Part shown: positions 22,437-33,861 of the stretch, piece by piece
Numbering within the stretch: the stretch's first letter is position 1
Layout: each line of letters starts with the position of its first letter
Source of the DNA: Plasmodiophora brassicae
Lineage: Eukaryota; Endomyxa; Phytomyxea; Plasmodiophorida; Plasmodiophoridae
DNA length: 64,000 bases
Assembly (NCBI GenBank): GCA_039704465.1
Contig: JASFAU010000008.1
Coordinates: forward strand, 248,001 to 312,000
Reading direction: 5' to 3'
Program-made: the position numbers and the translations under genes
The notes under the pieces: model-generated
Seen by the model: only the letters and a program-made list of their open reading frames with translations
What the model was told of the DNA's origin: nothing
Database searches by the model: none

Positions 22437-23165
22437 CTTAGTTTAGTTTAGTTTATTTGTGTTTCGCGCTTTTCAGGCAGGCGCCTCGGTTTCGGTTCCG
22501 AGGACCGTAGGATCGCTTCCAGAACGGCAGCTTCTCCCGGCCTGGCAGTGCCGGCCTGTCACCTTTGTGCTGGGATCTCGCAGGTTGGCGACTCCGGGGC
22601 GAGTCTGAGGGCTCAAAGAGCACCCCACAGGTTCGTAGACTTTGATCTTCCTCACTGTGGTAGATCTGGCTACACTACTGACGACATCCACCCCCACGTG
22701 GGAGGTGGTCACCTGTTTTACAGGCGCCCCTTCGCCTTCCAACCTGCTCAAGTGATCCCCTAAGAAAACTCCTAAACGACACTTACTGGGCTGTCGGGCA
22801 CCCATAACATTTAGGCCCTGTGGCCTTGGCGGGGCAGGGTAACCTGCACCGCGAGATCTCGTTGGTCGCATATCAGCACGGCTTTGTTCTTCGTTCTGGG
22901 TGGTGTTGTGGTCTTGGCGTGTTTGTTAGATGTATAGGCACTTTTTGTTCTTTGCAGACTTGAGAATGGTAGTCATCTCGTCTTCATATTTCCAGAGGGC
23001 TTCTGTGTAGGAGTTTTTCCATAGTCTCGCGTATGCGTCGCGTTCTTGTTGTAGTTTGTGATGCAATGCGGTGCAGTGCAAGAGTTGATGCTCGATGGTT
23101 TCGGTTGCGTGATCGCCGACCTATGTGACAATCCAAAGCTCGGGTACTGCCCTCACGGACGCATT
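22437..23165 (-). mobile_element. 3' fragment of a non-LTR retrotransposon (LINE), 5'-truncated
   Basis: On the minus strand a frame ending near 22930 reads DHATETIEHQLLHCTALHH and then RLWKNSYTEALWKYEDEM. This resembles the C-terminal ET..H.L..C zinc-knuckle motif after LINE reverse transcriptase/RNase H. About 490 bp of 3' UTR follow, ending in a tandem AAACT-type tail (22437-22455). Stops interrupt the upstream coding frame, so the copy is dead. The 5' edge is approximate. Confidence 0.65.
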
Positions 23166-23392
23166 TGTCGAAGTACATTAAGTATCACAATCGAGGAATG
23201 CAATCGTCCTAGGTTATACCGCCAAAATGAATCACGACACCGGTTTCACCTGGTTATTCTTCTCTTCATCAACTGCATCTGTAATTGCTGTCAGGTGATC
23301 ATCGTCCACCTCTTCTTCCGCGGCATCAGGTTCCCTGCCGCACTCTTAAAGGTCGCTTACGTAACGATCGCGGATCTGTCCGTAAGGTTCAA

Positions 23393-24050
23393 TTAATTCG
23401 CGGGTTCGAGCTCTGTTGACGGTTGTGCTGGTTGCGCCTTCGGGGCGCGATTGATAGCAGCAAAGGCATCGACAACATCCCGTCCTGGATCGTCGACGCC
23501 GCCTCGCTCCATGGCGGACATCGTGAAACTTTCCGGCATGAACGCATCAATCCTCACCGATATCGACACCCGATCGTGATCATCGGCGCCCATCACGCCG
23601 AGCAGATGACACCCTTTCCGCTCAATTAACCATATCGTTTGATAGGTCGTACATGGCGAGTCAGAACCAGGCCTTTGCGGCTCCCGATAGAAGGCCCCCG
23701 ATGAGCAGCATGATCTGCGACCTCGGTGTTGCTCCAGAATGACCTTGATGCTGTTCAGGAGTCCCGGCAGGGCTTCCGGACTCTCATCGAACGGCTCCTC
23801 CAGTTTCACCTTGGGCTCGCATACGTACCGGCTGGGAACGGAAGACACGCGAGCTGCTCCTCGAGCTCGTGTTGCCGTGCGGCCAGCACTGCGGCGGTTT
23901 CGTTATTGACATCGTCAGCGGTACTCGTGGTGTTGGCCAGAATAGCATCAGGTGCAGCATCGATTCAAGGTCGACGACGGGCATGGAGGGCGTCGAAATG
24001 ACGAGCAGATCGCCATCGAATCGATTCAACGCGCATTGACTAGATCGCAT
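23393..24050 (-). CDS. Hypothetical protein, exon structure unresolved
   Basis: Two overlapping open frames look protein-like. One runs from about 24050 and includes DGDLLVISTPSMPVVDLESM and a short heptad-like stretch (ETAAVLAARQHELEEQLACL). The other runs from about 23848 and includes LEEPFDESPEALPGLLNSIK and RVSISVRIDAFMPESFTMSA, ending at 23393. One or more small introns probably join them, but I found no unique solution. Minus-strand open frames continue upstream to about 24290 (EEFLDRIRPMTAW). No family recognised. Confidence 0.4.
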
Positions 24051-24429
24051 GGCAGACGATGACAGAGCTGTTTACCGCCTTGATCTCCTCAACCAGCCTG
24101 CACGTATGTCAGCAACGATGGCCCTCGTCGCCCCCCTCCGATCGTTTACAGTCGGGACGTGTGCTGGACCACATCCGAGGAAAGTCGATGGAACGTGCTC
24201 ATCAATCTCAAGCGCTACGTACCCAGGCCGTCATTGGACGGATCCTATCCAGAAACTCTTCGTACGTCACCTGACCGTACCCCTCCTCTTGTCATACCTG
24301 ATCCTCCACGTCAGAAACCGACAACAGTACTGATGACTTCTAAACTGCCGACCGCCTAGTCACGAGAAGATCGTAGGTCGTCGATACATATCCATTTCAC
24401 CGTCGTAGGGACCTCCCGAAATCAGCAGA

Positions 24430-25165
24430 GGTCATGAATTTCTTGCTGGAGGTCGTCTTGCTCGGAGGGGTTCCACGCCAATTCAACCCAGGCAACGTGT
24501 TCAAGAAACCGATTATCGGTCTCTAGCCGTCTTCAACGCCCTGTTCGCTCTTGGCACTCTCTACCGCAACCCACACGTCGACAGACCTCGTCGACGACTT
24601 GTTCGAGACGTATGTTTCGGAAGCAACGTTCGCATTCGTCGAGACTCAGTCTTCCCTCGAGACGTGCCACCCGTAATGTCGGGATCATCTCGGAAACCCG
24701 ATGCTGACGTGATGCCCAGGTCCCGGTTCGCGTTGTCGGCGTCGACGACGACGGGCAGATTGCTGCACGTAAACCGCGGTGGCCCGCAGATCGGCAACGG
24801 GAGGCGAGCGCGCCTCATGACGTTGACCGGGTCGCTATCCGAATGCACGCCGCTCGTGTCGTCGCGTCGTCGTCGCCGCTGCGCCACGCCGAGTCTTTGC
24901 AATCGTCGCTGGGAGACGAAACGCTTCCCAGGCGAACATTACTGACCCGCTGCGTCATCTCGGTCATAACGTCAACTTGGTCAGCTCATGCTGACTCAGA
25001 ACGAACTGGCCGACAGCGTTCGCGAGCAGAGGGCCGTCAGCGGGTACCAGTCGATAACGTCGAAGCGCTGGATTGGAGGCGACACTCGACACGGCGAACA
25101 GGTGACCAAAAGTGCCGCGACGAGCCCCTGCTAAGCTCGAGGCGCCTCGCGAGCGGCGCCGCCCC
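24430..25165. repeat. Mosaic of repeat copies and a U-box-family relic
   Basis: 24483-24560 and 25080-25162 match the 19-kb repeat. Between them lies a fragment of the U-box-like gene, annotated separately. No intact gene recognised. Confidence 0.55.
24568..24665 (-). pseudogene. Relic fragment of the U-box-like gene family
   Basis: ACACGTCGACAGACCTCGTC and the following ~75 bp match the reverse complement of copy A around 12890-12975 and the plus strand of copy B around 21280-21370. That part encodes the CFRNI.LE..VDEICRRV region. Only about 100 bp remain, so this is a third, decayed family member or a captured fragment. Confidence 0.7.
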
Positions 25166-25889
25166 TCCGCCGAACAAGTTCGACGAGGGCAGTGGAAACC
25201 GGATCGTCACGACAAACGACAGCCGGGTGTACTTTGCACGAGCAATGTGGCGATGGTCACCTATACCCCGGTACGGCGAGTGCTGCGTCTGCAAGAAGTC
25301 ATATTTGCCGCCAATGGGTTCGCTGCTTCTCCAAAGCTCAAGCAAGGGTGTCGCCGGCTCCCCCATGTCATTCTATCTTTCTCGGTCCAAGTATGTCGAT
25401 GGTATGGTCAAGCGGATCAAGTGTCGCGCGTTCACTGATATCCCGTATGATCCTGTCCATTGCTATCACGCGGGAAGGTATGGTGTATAAACACGAGTTG
25501 GCGCTAGCGATAGACACGGTTGTCGGTTTACGAGCCGGCCGGATCGGCATCGCTCGTCCAAACCGGGAGCGTTGTTGTCCAAGTCCTCACGCGCGTAATA
25601 ACGCGCGTGCTCGTCGACAAGTCCACATGCGGTGGCCGTGGCAGTCGTTTGTGATCTCGTCCGGCCGAGGGGGCATCCAAAGATGGTATTACAGCCTGCC
25701 GTTTACCCTCATTAAGGTATGGTTGCCGCCAAACACCTGGTGTTGGACCGCGAAAGGCGCTCTCGTTCGCGGTCACACGGTGTCAATTAGGCGCGATGAC
25801 GGCAACGGCCCACGATACTGGCGTCGATCGTGCGGGCGTACGATGACAGTCTGTGACAGACGACGAACTGAGATTGGCGGTCGGTGACC
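25166..25889 (+). promoter_or_regulatory. CFAP44 upstream region
   Basis: The last ~440 bp are duplicated at 18.5 kb. A 36-bp block at 25585-25620 is missing from that copy. It contains ACGCGCGT twice around AATA and is flanked by AAGTCC on both sides. No separate gene is certain in 25166-25440, although a long open frame passes through it. Confidence 0.5.
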
Positions 25890-28800
25890 ATGGCGTCGCC
25901 GTCAGACCCGCCGGAGAAGGCCATGCCGGCCGGGTCACCGGCAGCGGGCCAGGCGTCGCCACCCGCGCCAATTTCCGCGTCTGATTCGGCACCACCAGCG
26001 ACCGCCGAGTTGCCCGACGATTTCGTATACGCCGATGAAGCGCTCATCAGCCCGTACCTGCCGAACGAGATGTCCCGGTTATGTGCGTCCCTGCATGCGT
26101 CGTTGGGTGTCCCGTCCGGCAAACGGTCCAACCTGCACCTCCTTCGCGACCCGGACACGATACTCTACGTCGCCGGCAACGTTGTCGTGCTGGTCCCACT
26201 GCACGGCGGTGACCAGCGATTCGTGTTTGGGCACGGCGCGGCGATCGGCTGCATCACGGTCCACCCGTCTGGGAAGCTGTTCGCCATCGGCGAAGTGGGC
26301 GGCCCACCGAACGGCCCACCGTCGATCTACATCTACAACTGGCCGGATCTGACGGTGACGCGCGTCCTGAGGCACGGATCCGAACGGGCCTACAGCGACC
26401 TTGTCTGGGACAAGACCGGCACGCAAATGGCGTCGATCGGTGCCGATCCGGACTACCTGCTGATCATATGGGATTGGAGGCGGGAGCGCGTCATCCTCAG
26501 GACAAAGGCGTTCAGCCAGGAGGTGTTCCGCGTGCATTTCTCCCCGTTCTTCGACGGGCGCCTGGTCACGTCGGGCACCGGGCACATCCGGTTCTGGACC
26601 ATGGCGCAGACCTTCACCGGCATGAAGTTGCAGGGCAGCATTGGCAAATTCGGCAACGTCGAGCTGTCGGACGTGGCGGCGATCGGCCAGCTGCCGGATG
26701 GCAAAGTCGTGTCCGGGACCGAACAGGGCGACCTGCTCGTCTGGGAGGACGCCCTGATCCAGTTCACGATTCGGCAGAAGGACGCGTCGGCGCCGTGCCA
26801 TCGAGGCATGGTCGAGTACATCCGCGTCAGCGACAGGGACCAGACGATGGTGACCGCCGGTCGTGATGGCGTCGTGCACCTGTGGAGCATTGCCGACCTG
26901 GCGTTTGCCGACGTGCCCGAGAACGACCCCGTTCTCCGCCTGCAGCCGCTACGATCGTGGACGTTGGACAGCGTCAGCATCATGGCCATGCACCAGCTGT
27001 CCGACCACCTGTGGCTCGTGCAGGACGGCCATGGCACGCTCCTGCAGTGCGTTCTGTCCGAGAACGATGGCTCGACGACGCTGACCTCGCTGGGCGAGTT
27101 CCACTCGGGGCCCATCACGTCGCTGGCCATGTCGCCCGACAGGCACGAATGCATCACGGTCGGGCACGACAGCTCGATTCGCTGCTGGGACATCCTCGAC
27201 ACGTCGGCATCGTCTCGTCCCCGCTTCTCCATCAAGTTCCCGCACGCTGGCGCCGCCACCTGCCTCGTCTGGCCGTCGTCCGTCACTCTGGATCCCGCAC
27301 GATCCACCGTTCTCGTGTCGTTCGCCGACGGTACCGTTCGCGCCCTATCGAAGCGAACCGACGGGTTCGTCCTCGTGGGCGTTGCACGCCCGCATCGCAT
27401 GGCAATCACGTCGATTGCGTTGACGAGCGACGGTCTGCTGCTGGCAACGGCCAGTCGCGACTCGACCGTCTTCTTCACGTCGATGGCCGCAGCGAACGGG
27501 ACGGTCACGATGTCGCCGCTGGGGTTCGTCCGGATCGCCTCCATGCCACAGGCACTGTCGTGGCGCGACGACGACGCCGTCTTGATTATGGCGGCTGGGA
27601 CGCAGATCGCGCGCCTGGAACGACCGGACCCCAGCAGGTTCGACACGACGACGACGTTCGAGCTACCGGTATCGGTCACGTACGTCAATGTCCCGCTCGA
27701 CAACGTCGTCAGCCCCGCTCGCCTTCGCCGGATCCGTGCTCGAGCCGAGGCCACCGCTCTTCAGGAACGGGAACGCGCCGAGGCGGAAGCCAACGCTCCT
27801 CCGGGAACAGTAACGGGACCGGAACAGCAACAGCAGGAGGTCGTTGCCGCGCCGGTCGAGGCGCACGCGACCGAAGTCGAGGAAGAGCCGTTCACGCAGC
27901 CTGCGATCCGACTGGTTCGTCACGGCCGCAGTGGGAACATCGTGATCGGCCTCGACGGCGACGAGTTCGGCCCGATGCTCTTCGAGGCGCGTTTCGCCCA
28001 GTCGAATGCCGGCGCGGTCGATATCGTATCGCAGACGGAGCTCAGCGGGTTCGGCACGATCTCGTCGGTGGCATTCCTGCCGAGCGCTGTCGTCGCGATC
28101 GGCACCACAGACGGCACCGTTGACGTTCGCCGTTCGGACGACCCGAACGGCCCCGTTCTGCGAATCGCCGCCCATGAACGAGGTGATGTCCAGGTTGGCG
28201 TTTCCGTTGACGGACGCCTGCTGGTGACGGCCGGCGCCGACGGCAACCTGCTCGTGTACCGCGTGGGCATCGAGAAGGCGCTCGAGTACTACCGCCTGAA
28301 GGTGTCCGATCAAGAGATCGCCATGGACGCCGTCGACGACATCGTTGGACCTCTACCGGAACCTCGACCGGATACTGCCGTTGGCGCTGCGACACCCGCC
28401 CCGGCCGCAGACCTGACGGACGCGTCGACGTACACGTTCGAGGAAGCCAAACGACAGCAGAAACAGGACAACGAGCGGCGTGCCGCCGACGCCAAGAAGG
28501 AGGGCGTTCGCGAGCGGATTGCTAGGCTTCGCAGCGAGTTCGACGACCTCGTCGAGCAGAACACGAAAGCAGCACGCGAGGAGCGGCTGTCGCCTGGCGA
28601 CCTCGTCATTGACCCGAATCTCGCGACGCGACTGGAGGCGAAGACAGCGGCCAGCATCGAGCAGACGCGTCGGGAGATGGCCTGGCAGACCGAGAAGCAT
28701 GCGGTCGCCCTGCGCAAGCTTCGCGAGTGCTTCCTGGAGCACACGCTGGTGGAACGCATCGAGCTCCACGCCCTGCAGCGCCCGACGTCGGTGACGTCGT

Positions 28801-31451
28801 TCCGAACAGCGGAGCTGAGCGATACGATCAAGGCCGGCGTCGCTGCTGTGCGCGCCCTTCTCGCTTCCTCCGCGTCAGCAAACGCGTCAGCGTCACCGAT
28901 CGTTCCTGGCCCGCAATTGCACGCCTCGAAGGCGTCGGTAGCGACTGCCGTAGACGCTGGCGGGCATGATCCCAACAGGGCTGACCCGGAAGCGGACCCG
29001 AGAGAGAAGCCGGAGCCAACGACATTGGATAAGAACGCGGTCAGGAAGCAGGAGCGCCTGGCGCGTACGCTGCAGCGCGCCGAGCTGGAGCGACAGAAGC
29101 CGTCGCCGAACGAGATCAACGCGGGCGATGCGGAAGCGATCCGGGTGGCGCAGGACAACATGGGCGACTACAAGCTGAAGTCGTCGCCGACGTATGTCGT
29201 GCCGTTGTCGGCGCGAGTCAACGCCGAACAGAAACGACGGCAAATGCTGCTGATCCTGGAGAGCTTCCAGTGCATACGAATGGGGTTCAACGAGCGGTTC
29301 CTGGCGCTGCGCGACCTGAAGAAGCGCTTGACCGTGCAGATCGTCGCAGACAACGCGCGCGTTCGCGAGCTGAACACGCTGCTGAACTTACCGACCACCA
29401 GCAGCGACATCTTCGAACCGATCGATCACGCCGACGAATGGCCCGAACGACGTGACATCGTCACCGACGACGACCTGAGGACGTTCGATGCAGAAATTCG
29501 CCGCCAGCAGGAGCAGGAAGCCCTCGCCAAGAAAGGCAACGCGTTCGGTGGAGCCCAGGGAGCCGCACCGCCCGCAGGAGCTCAACCTGACGACGATGAG
29601 TCGTCGTCGTCGTCGTCGTCGGACGAGTCGTCACACTCGGATGGTGGCGGTTCTGCTGGACAGGATGACAGGAACGGTTCCGCAGGCGGTGATAGCGGGA
29701 GCGCTGATGGCAGTGCTAAGATGCATGCGACGCTGATGGCGTCGATATCAAAATCGTCGATGGAGCGTCGAAACGAGGAAGCGCAACGGCGCATGATGCT
29801 GCACGAGCGGTCGACGCTGTTGGAGAAGATCAACACGACGATCAGGACGTTCGACGACGCGGTCGAGGAGATGCGCGACGAGAAGTTCCGACTGGAGAAC
29901 GACCTGAAGCAGACCGAGATCCGCATGCTGACCCTGTACCAGGAGCTCCAGCTCTTGAAGTCGTTCGACGACCGCGAGTCGAAGCTGAACGCGCAGCTGG
30001 AGAAGGCGAGGGCCGACAAGGCGCAGGTCGTCCTGGACCTGACCGAATGCCAGGCCAAGATTGCCGATCGCCTGCAGGAGATCGTCGCGTGGCAGCAGAA
30101 GGACCAGAGGATTGCCGCCGAGTTCAACGCAATCGTCGGTGGCGACAAGCACCCATCGTATGCGGCTCTGCTGAAGGTCTTCCGGAAGAAGATCAAACGC
30201 GCCAAGAAGAAGGCCGTCAAGGAGGGCGATGACGACAACGCCAGTAACAACTCGGACGTCAGCGACAGTGACAGCGATGACGATTACATGGACGACAGCA
30301 ACAGCGAGAGCGAAGAAGAGGAGGACGTATGCCCGCCGGACTGTGACAATGCCGTCTACGAACGCGTCCTCGAGCTACGCGAGCGCCGCCTTGACCACGA
30401 AGAGGAACTGGCCGTGTTCAACCGCGCCGTCGACGAGCTGAAAACGCAGAACGAGCGGTTCGTGACGCGCGAGAAGACGATCGACAAGGACCTGCGCGCG
30501 TGCGACCAGGACATTGAATCGTTCCAGTGCGAGAAGCAGCGTGCCCTGAACCAGATCGACGTTGTCGTCCCGTTGCACCTGTCCCAGTTCCAGTACCTGC
30601 AGCCGAACGACGTGTCGCTGCCCGAGAACATCTCCCGGGCCCTGGTCTTCATGCGGTCGTCGTTGGATCGCCTGCAAGGCCGGATTCGCGTCCTGCAGAA
30701 CGAGAAACAGTCGCTGCGACGCGACTACAACGACCTGAAACAGGAGCACAAGTTGCTGACCCGGGCGCTGCGCCAGAAGCACGCCGCTATCGAGGTTGAG
30801 CGGAAGCGCTGCGAGGACGTCCAGATCCTGAAGTTCGGGCGCCTGGTGGACATCGCCACCCTGGAGCTGGCGTCGACGAACACGGCGGCGGTCGAAATCC
30901 TCGACAAGCTCAACAGGCTGCAGAAGATGTGGGCCAGGAAGCTGGCCGCCCTGGACCAGGACATTGCCAATGCCGACGCGGAACTCGCCCAGGTCACGAA
31001 CGAGAACACCAGGCTGCTCCACGTGATCGCTGCGTTAACAGAGCAGCAGTACTCGCTCGAGGACCACCTGAACAAGGCCTCCGAGTCCATCCACGTTGGC
31101 GACAGGTGCGTTCCGGATGCAACGGTTCGCTCGAACGTGTTGTCCTGACACTGTGTCGATTGTCGCAGTGGCGGACCGTCGAACCGGCACGAGATCGAGG
31201 AGCGCATCCGGCTCGTCAAGCTCGTTCGCGGGCAATCCGAGGAGATCGAGGACCTGAAGGCCGAGCTGTCCATGCTGAAACGGAAAGGCGGGTACCTGTA
31301 CGGGCCTGGGCCGGGGCACCCTCCTCCATCGGCGTCGTCGCCACGGCCCACCCTCCCGGACGTCAAGCACGGGCAGCGCGCGGACGACGCCGACGCCGCG
31401 GGCCCGCCTCACATCGATCTCAGCGACGCTACGCCCGGCGACACCCAGTGA
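25890..31451 (+). CDS. CFAP44: Cilia- and flagella-associated protein 44 (WDR52 / FAP44)
   Basis: Exons 25890..31105 and 31169..31451, one 63-nt intron, 1832 aa, close to animal CFAP44. The N-terminal ~830 residues are WD40-type propellers. Near-diagnostic stretches are RSNLHLLRDPDTILYVAGN, SDLVWDKTGTQMASIGADPD, FSQEVFRVHFSP and GHIRFWTMAQTFTGMKLQG. Long coiled coils follow, with an acidic Ser-rich linker (29598-29640) and an Asp/Ser stretch (30228-30330). With CFAP43 this protein tethers the inner-arm I1/f dynein motor domains on the axoneme, so the organism has motile flagella. The ATG at 25890 is chosen because the upstream duplicate also keeps it. A GTG lies two codons before. Confidence 0.96.
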
Positions 31452-31585
31452 CCCCGACGACGGCCGCCCGTGTTTGCCAAATAGAACAAAGATGATCCAT
31501 GTTCGGACACGCGAATACTGTACCAGGAATGACGCCATGCGGTCATGCCGATGGCGACAAGAATAGCGAACGACGAGTGTGATTC

Positions 31586-33709
31586 TCACAGCAGGGCCGT
31601 GCCTCGCAGGGCCTTGTTGCGCGACTGGGTCTCGTGGGCCAGCGCCGTCAACTCGTCGCGGTGCTTGGAGGTCATCCGGTGCCGGTAGTAGCCGACGCCG
31701 ACGGCGATGGCGACCAGGACGAGGAAGACGACCGACCCGGCGATCGCCAGCACCTCTTGCAGCAGCAACGACGAGTCCGGCTGGACGCTGCCGTTGAACG
31801 CGTACGTGTTCGACACGGACGCCGCCACGCTCGCCTGGTTGCACCGGTCGTACACGCAGGTCTGCAGCGATTCGCGGCGCATGGCCAGGTCCGCGTCCGT
31901 CAGCGTCGACGTGTCCAGCAGGGCGCCATCGCACAGCTTCAGCGCGTCGAAGAACGCTTCCTGGTCGGGGCAGGACAGGACGGCGGAGTCCGCGGATGCA
32001 GTCCCGGACGAATTCGCGGACAGCAAGCGACGGGACGCCGCCAGCCACGGCGTCGACTGGAAGTCCAGCGGGGCCCGCGTGAACACATGCGATTGGGCCA
32101 CGCCTGCGAATTGGTCAGTCTGCGGCGCCCGAGACCTTCCCAGGATCACGGCTGCGCACCTTGGAACGGGAGCGACAGGGCCCCGCATCGCAGCGGCGAC
32201 CCGTCCAGGGCGTTGAGGAAGTACCGCGCCATGTCGTTGCTGTTGTCGACCGGGACGCGCAGCGGGCCGTACTCGTACCCGGTCTGGTCGGCGTAGTCCA
32301 CGTCCAGCAGGTCGGTGTAGTCGGTCCAGCTGCCGACGACGCAGTTGTCGCCGAACTCGAACTGGACCGGCCAGGGGAAGTAGTCGTGGGGGGCCTGGTC
32401 GTGGTGCGCGATGCGATGCCATTGCCCAGCGGCCGTCGTGCCATCGTCCCGCACCATGCCGCACAAGCCGTGCGTCCTGCCGAACAGCGGTGTGCACCCG
32501 GCGCCATCCGCTGGGTCCAGGCAGGATCCGTCCATGGTGACCTTGAAGTACGAGCCGCCGAGCGTGATCGTGACGCCCGAGCAGGTCGACTTGTACGACG
32601 AGGCGGTCGACGCCAGGCGCAACACGACGCAGTGCTTGCCGCACTTGGACGCGTCCTGGTTCCAGTCGTCATCGTCGTTCGCCTGCGAGAACGACCAGGC
32701 CATGGTCGGGTTCGGCGAGAACGTCCAGTGGCTGCTGAACGTCAGCGGCGTCCGGAGGACGTCCCCGTTGTGCACGCTGATCTCCTTCAGCAGGCAGGCG
32801 GCCACCTGGTTCTTCTGGCAGTTCACGTTGATGACGCGAACGTCGCTGCCCTGGACCGGGTTCAGCAACGCGTCGACCCCGGATCCATGACAGTTGTCCA
32901 GGTTCCTCGAGAACTGCGACGACGCTGTCAGTGAGGCGACGTGCCCCGTTCCGCGTGTGCCGATGGTCTTACGTCGGATCCGAACAGGAGGATGCGGTAG
33001 TGGTTGGCGCAGGAGACCTGCTTGTGGAACATGTGGAAATCGTCGTGCAGGTGCGAGCAGCCCGGGTCCTCGTCGTCCGGGTCGTGGTTGTCGAACGGGC
33101 GCGAGTAGTCCCAGCAGGCGCCGCGCGACAGGCGCGCGTAGACGGCGAACGCGCGGTTGACCACCAGCGGGTACCATCCCCAGCCCACTGGGCAACATCG
33201 TTAGCATGCCATCACCACGTGCACGATTCGGCACACCTACTGAAGTCCTGTCGGCACCCAGAGAACGTCGTGATGTGAATGTCACCGGACTGTGTGTGTG
33301 CCATCGATCGTCAGTGGAAGCGAAGCGGCGCCAGCCATGAACGAAACGGTACCGCGACGCAGGTCTGGATCTGGTCGTTCCGGGTGCACTTGTGCTCACT
33401 GTACTTGCGGGTCTGTCTCTTCCCGCGATTGCAATGCTCGTGCGAGCAGTGGCATTGTGGCGTCTGGCAGGTCGACTCCGGCTGGTAGGTCTGCCCACAG
33501 GTTCGGGTTGTGGGTGCTGGGGTCGGCGCGGGCGTCGGCGCCGGCGTTGGAGCGGGTGTCGGCGCGGGCGTCGGTGCAGGCGTCGGCGCCGGTGTCGGCT
33601 CAGGCGTGAGCGGCCCCGGTGGCACACGACCTGGGTTTGGAGGTGGTTGGGCGACCACCACCACGACAGCCACAACAGCAACAACAACGGCAACCAGCGT
33701 CTTCGACAT
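31586..33709 (-). CDS. Secreted/type I membrane protein with VWD-like domain and Thr-Pro repeats
   Basis: Exons complement(33353..33709, 33241..33289, 32973..33187, 32160..32913, 31586..32103), introns of 63, 53, 59 and 56 nt, 630 aa. Order: signal peptide (MSKTLVAVVVAVVAVVVVVA), a TPAP repeat run, a short Cys-rich segment, then a VWF type D-like domain starting SGDIHITTFSGCRQDFMGWG. This last stretch appears only after two small introns are removed. A Cys-rich extracellular region includes THGLCGMV. A transmembrane helix (AGSVVFLVLVAIAVGVGYY) and a ~25-residue cytosolic tail end the protein. Probably a cell-surface or matrix protein. No closer family recognised. Confidence 0.82.
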
Positions 33710-33861
33710 TGCTTTTCCGCGCCTGGGGATATGAAATGGCGATCGACCGACAATATCTGGATCCGCTGGATACGACCTGATCGCGCGCGGGCCGTATCCG
33801 GCTGTGCAAATCTGCCCCAGATTCGGCACCCAGATTCTGAGGCTCGATGCTGTAGTATCTA
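33710..33861. other. Short intergenic spacer
   Basis: Upstream of the VWD gene and downstream of the helical-repeat gene. Nothing else seen. Confidence 0.5.

Noticed and set aside
22473..22871. Separate 132-aa protein on the minus strand
   Set aside because: It lies in the 3' UTR of the LINE fragment, with no motif and no splice support.
33510..33734. Gly-Val repeat protein (GAGVGAGVGAGVG)
   Set aside because: Antisense reading of the TPAP repeat in the VWD gene.
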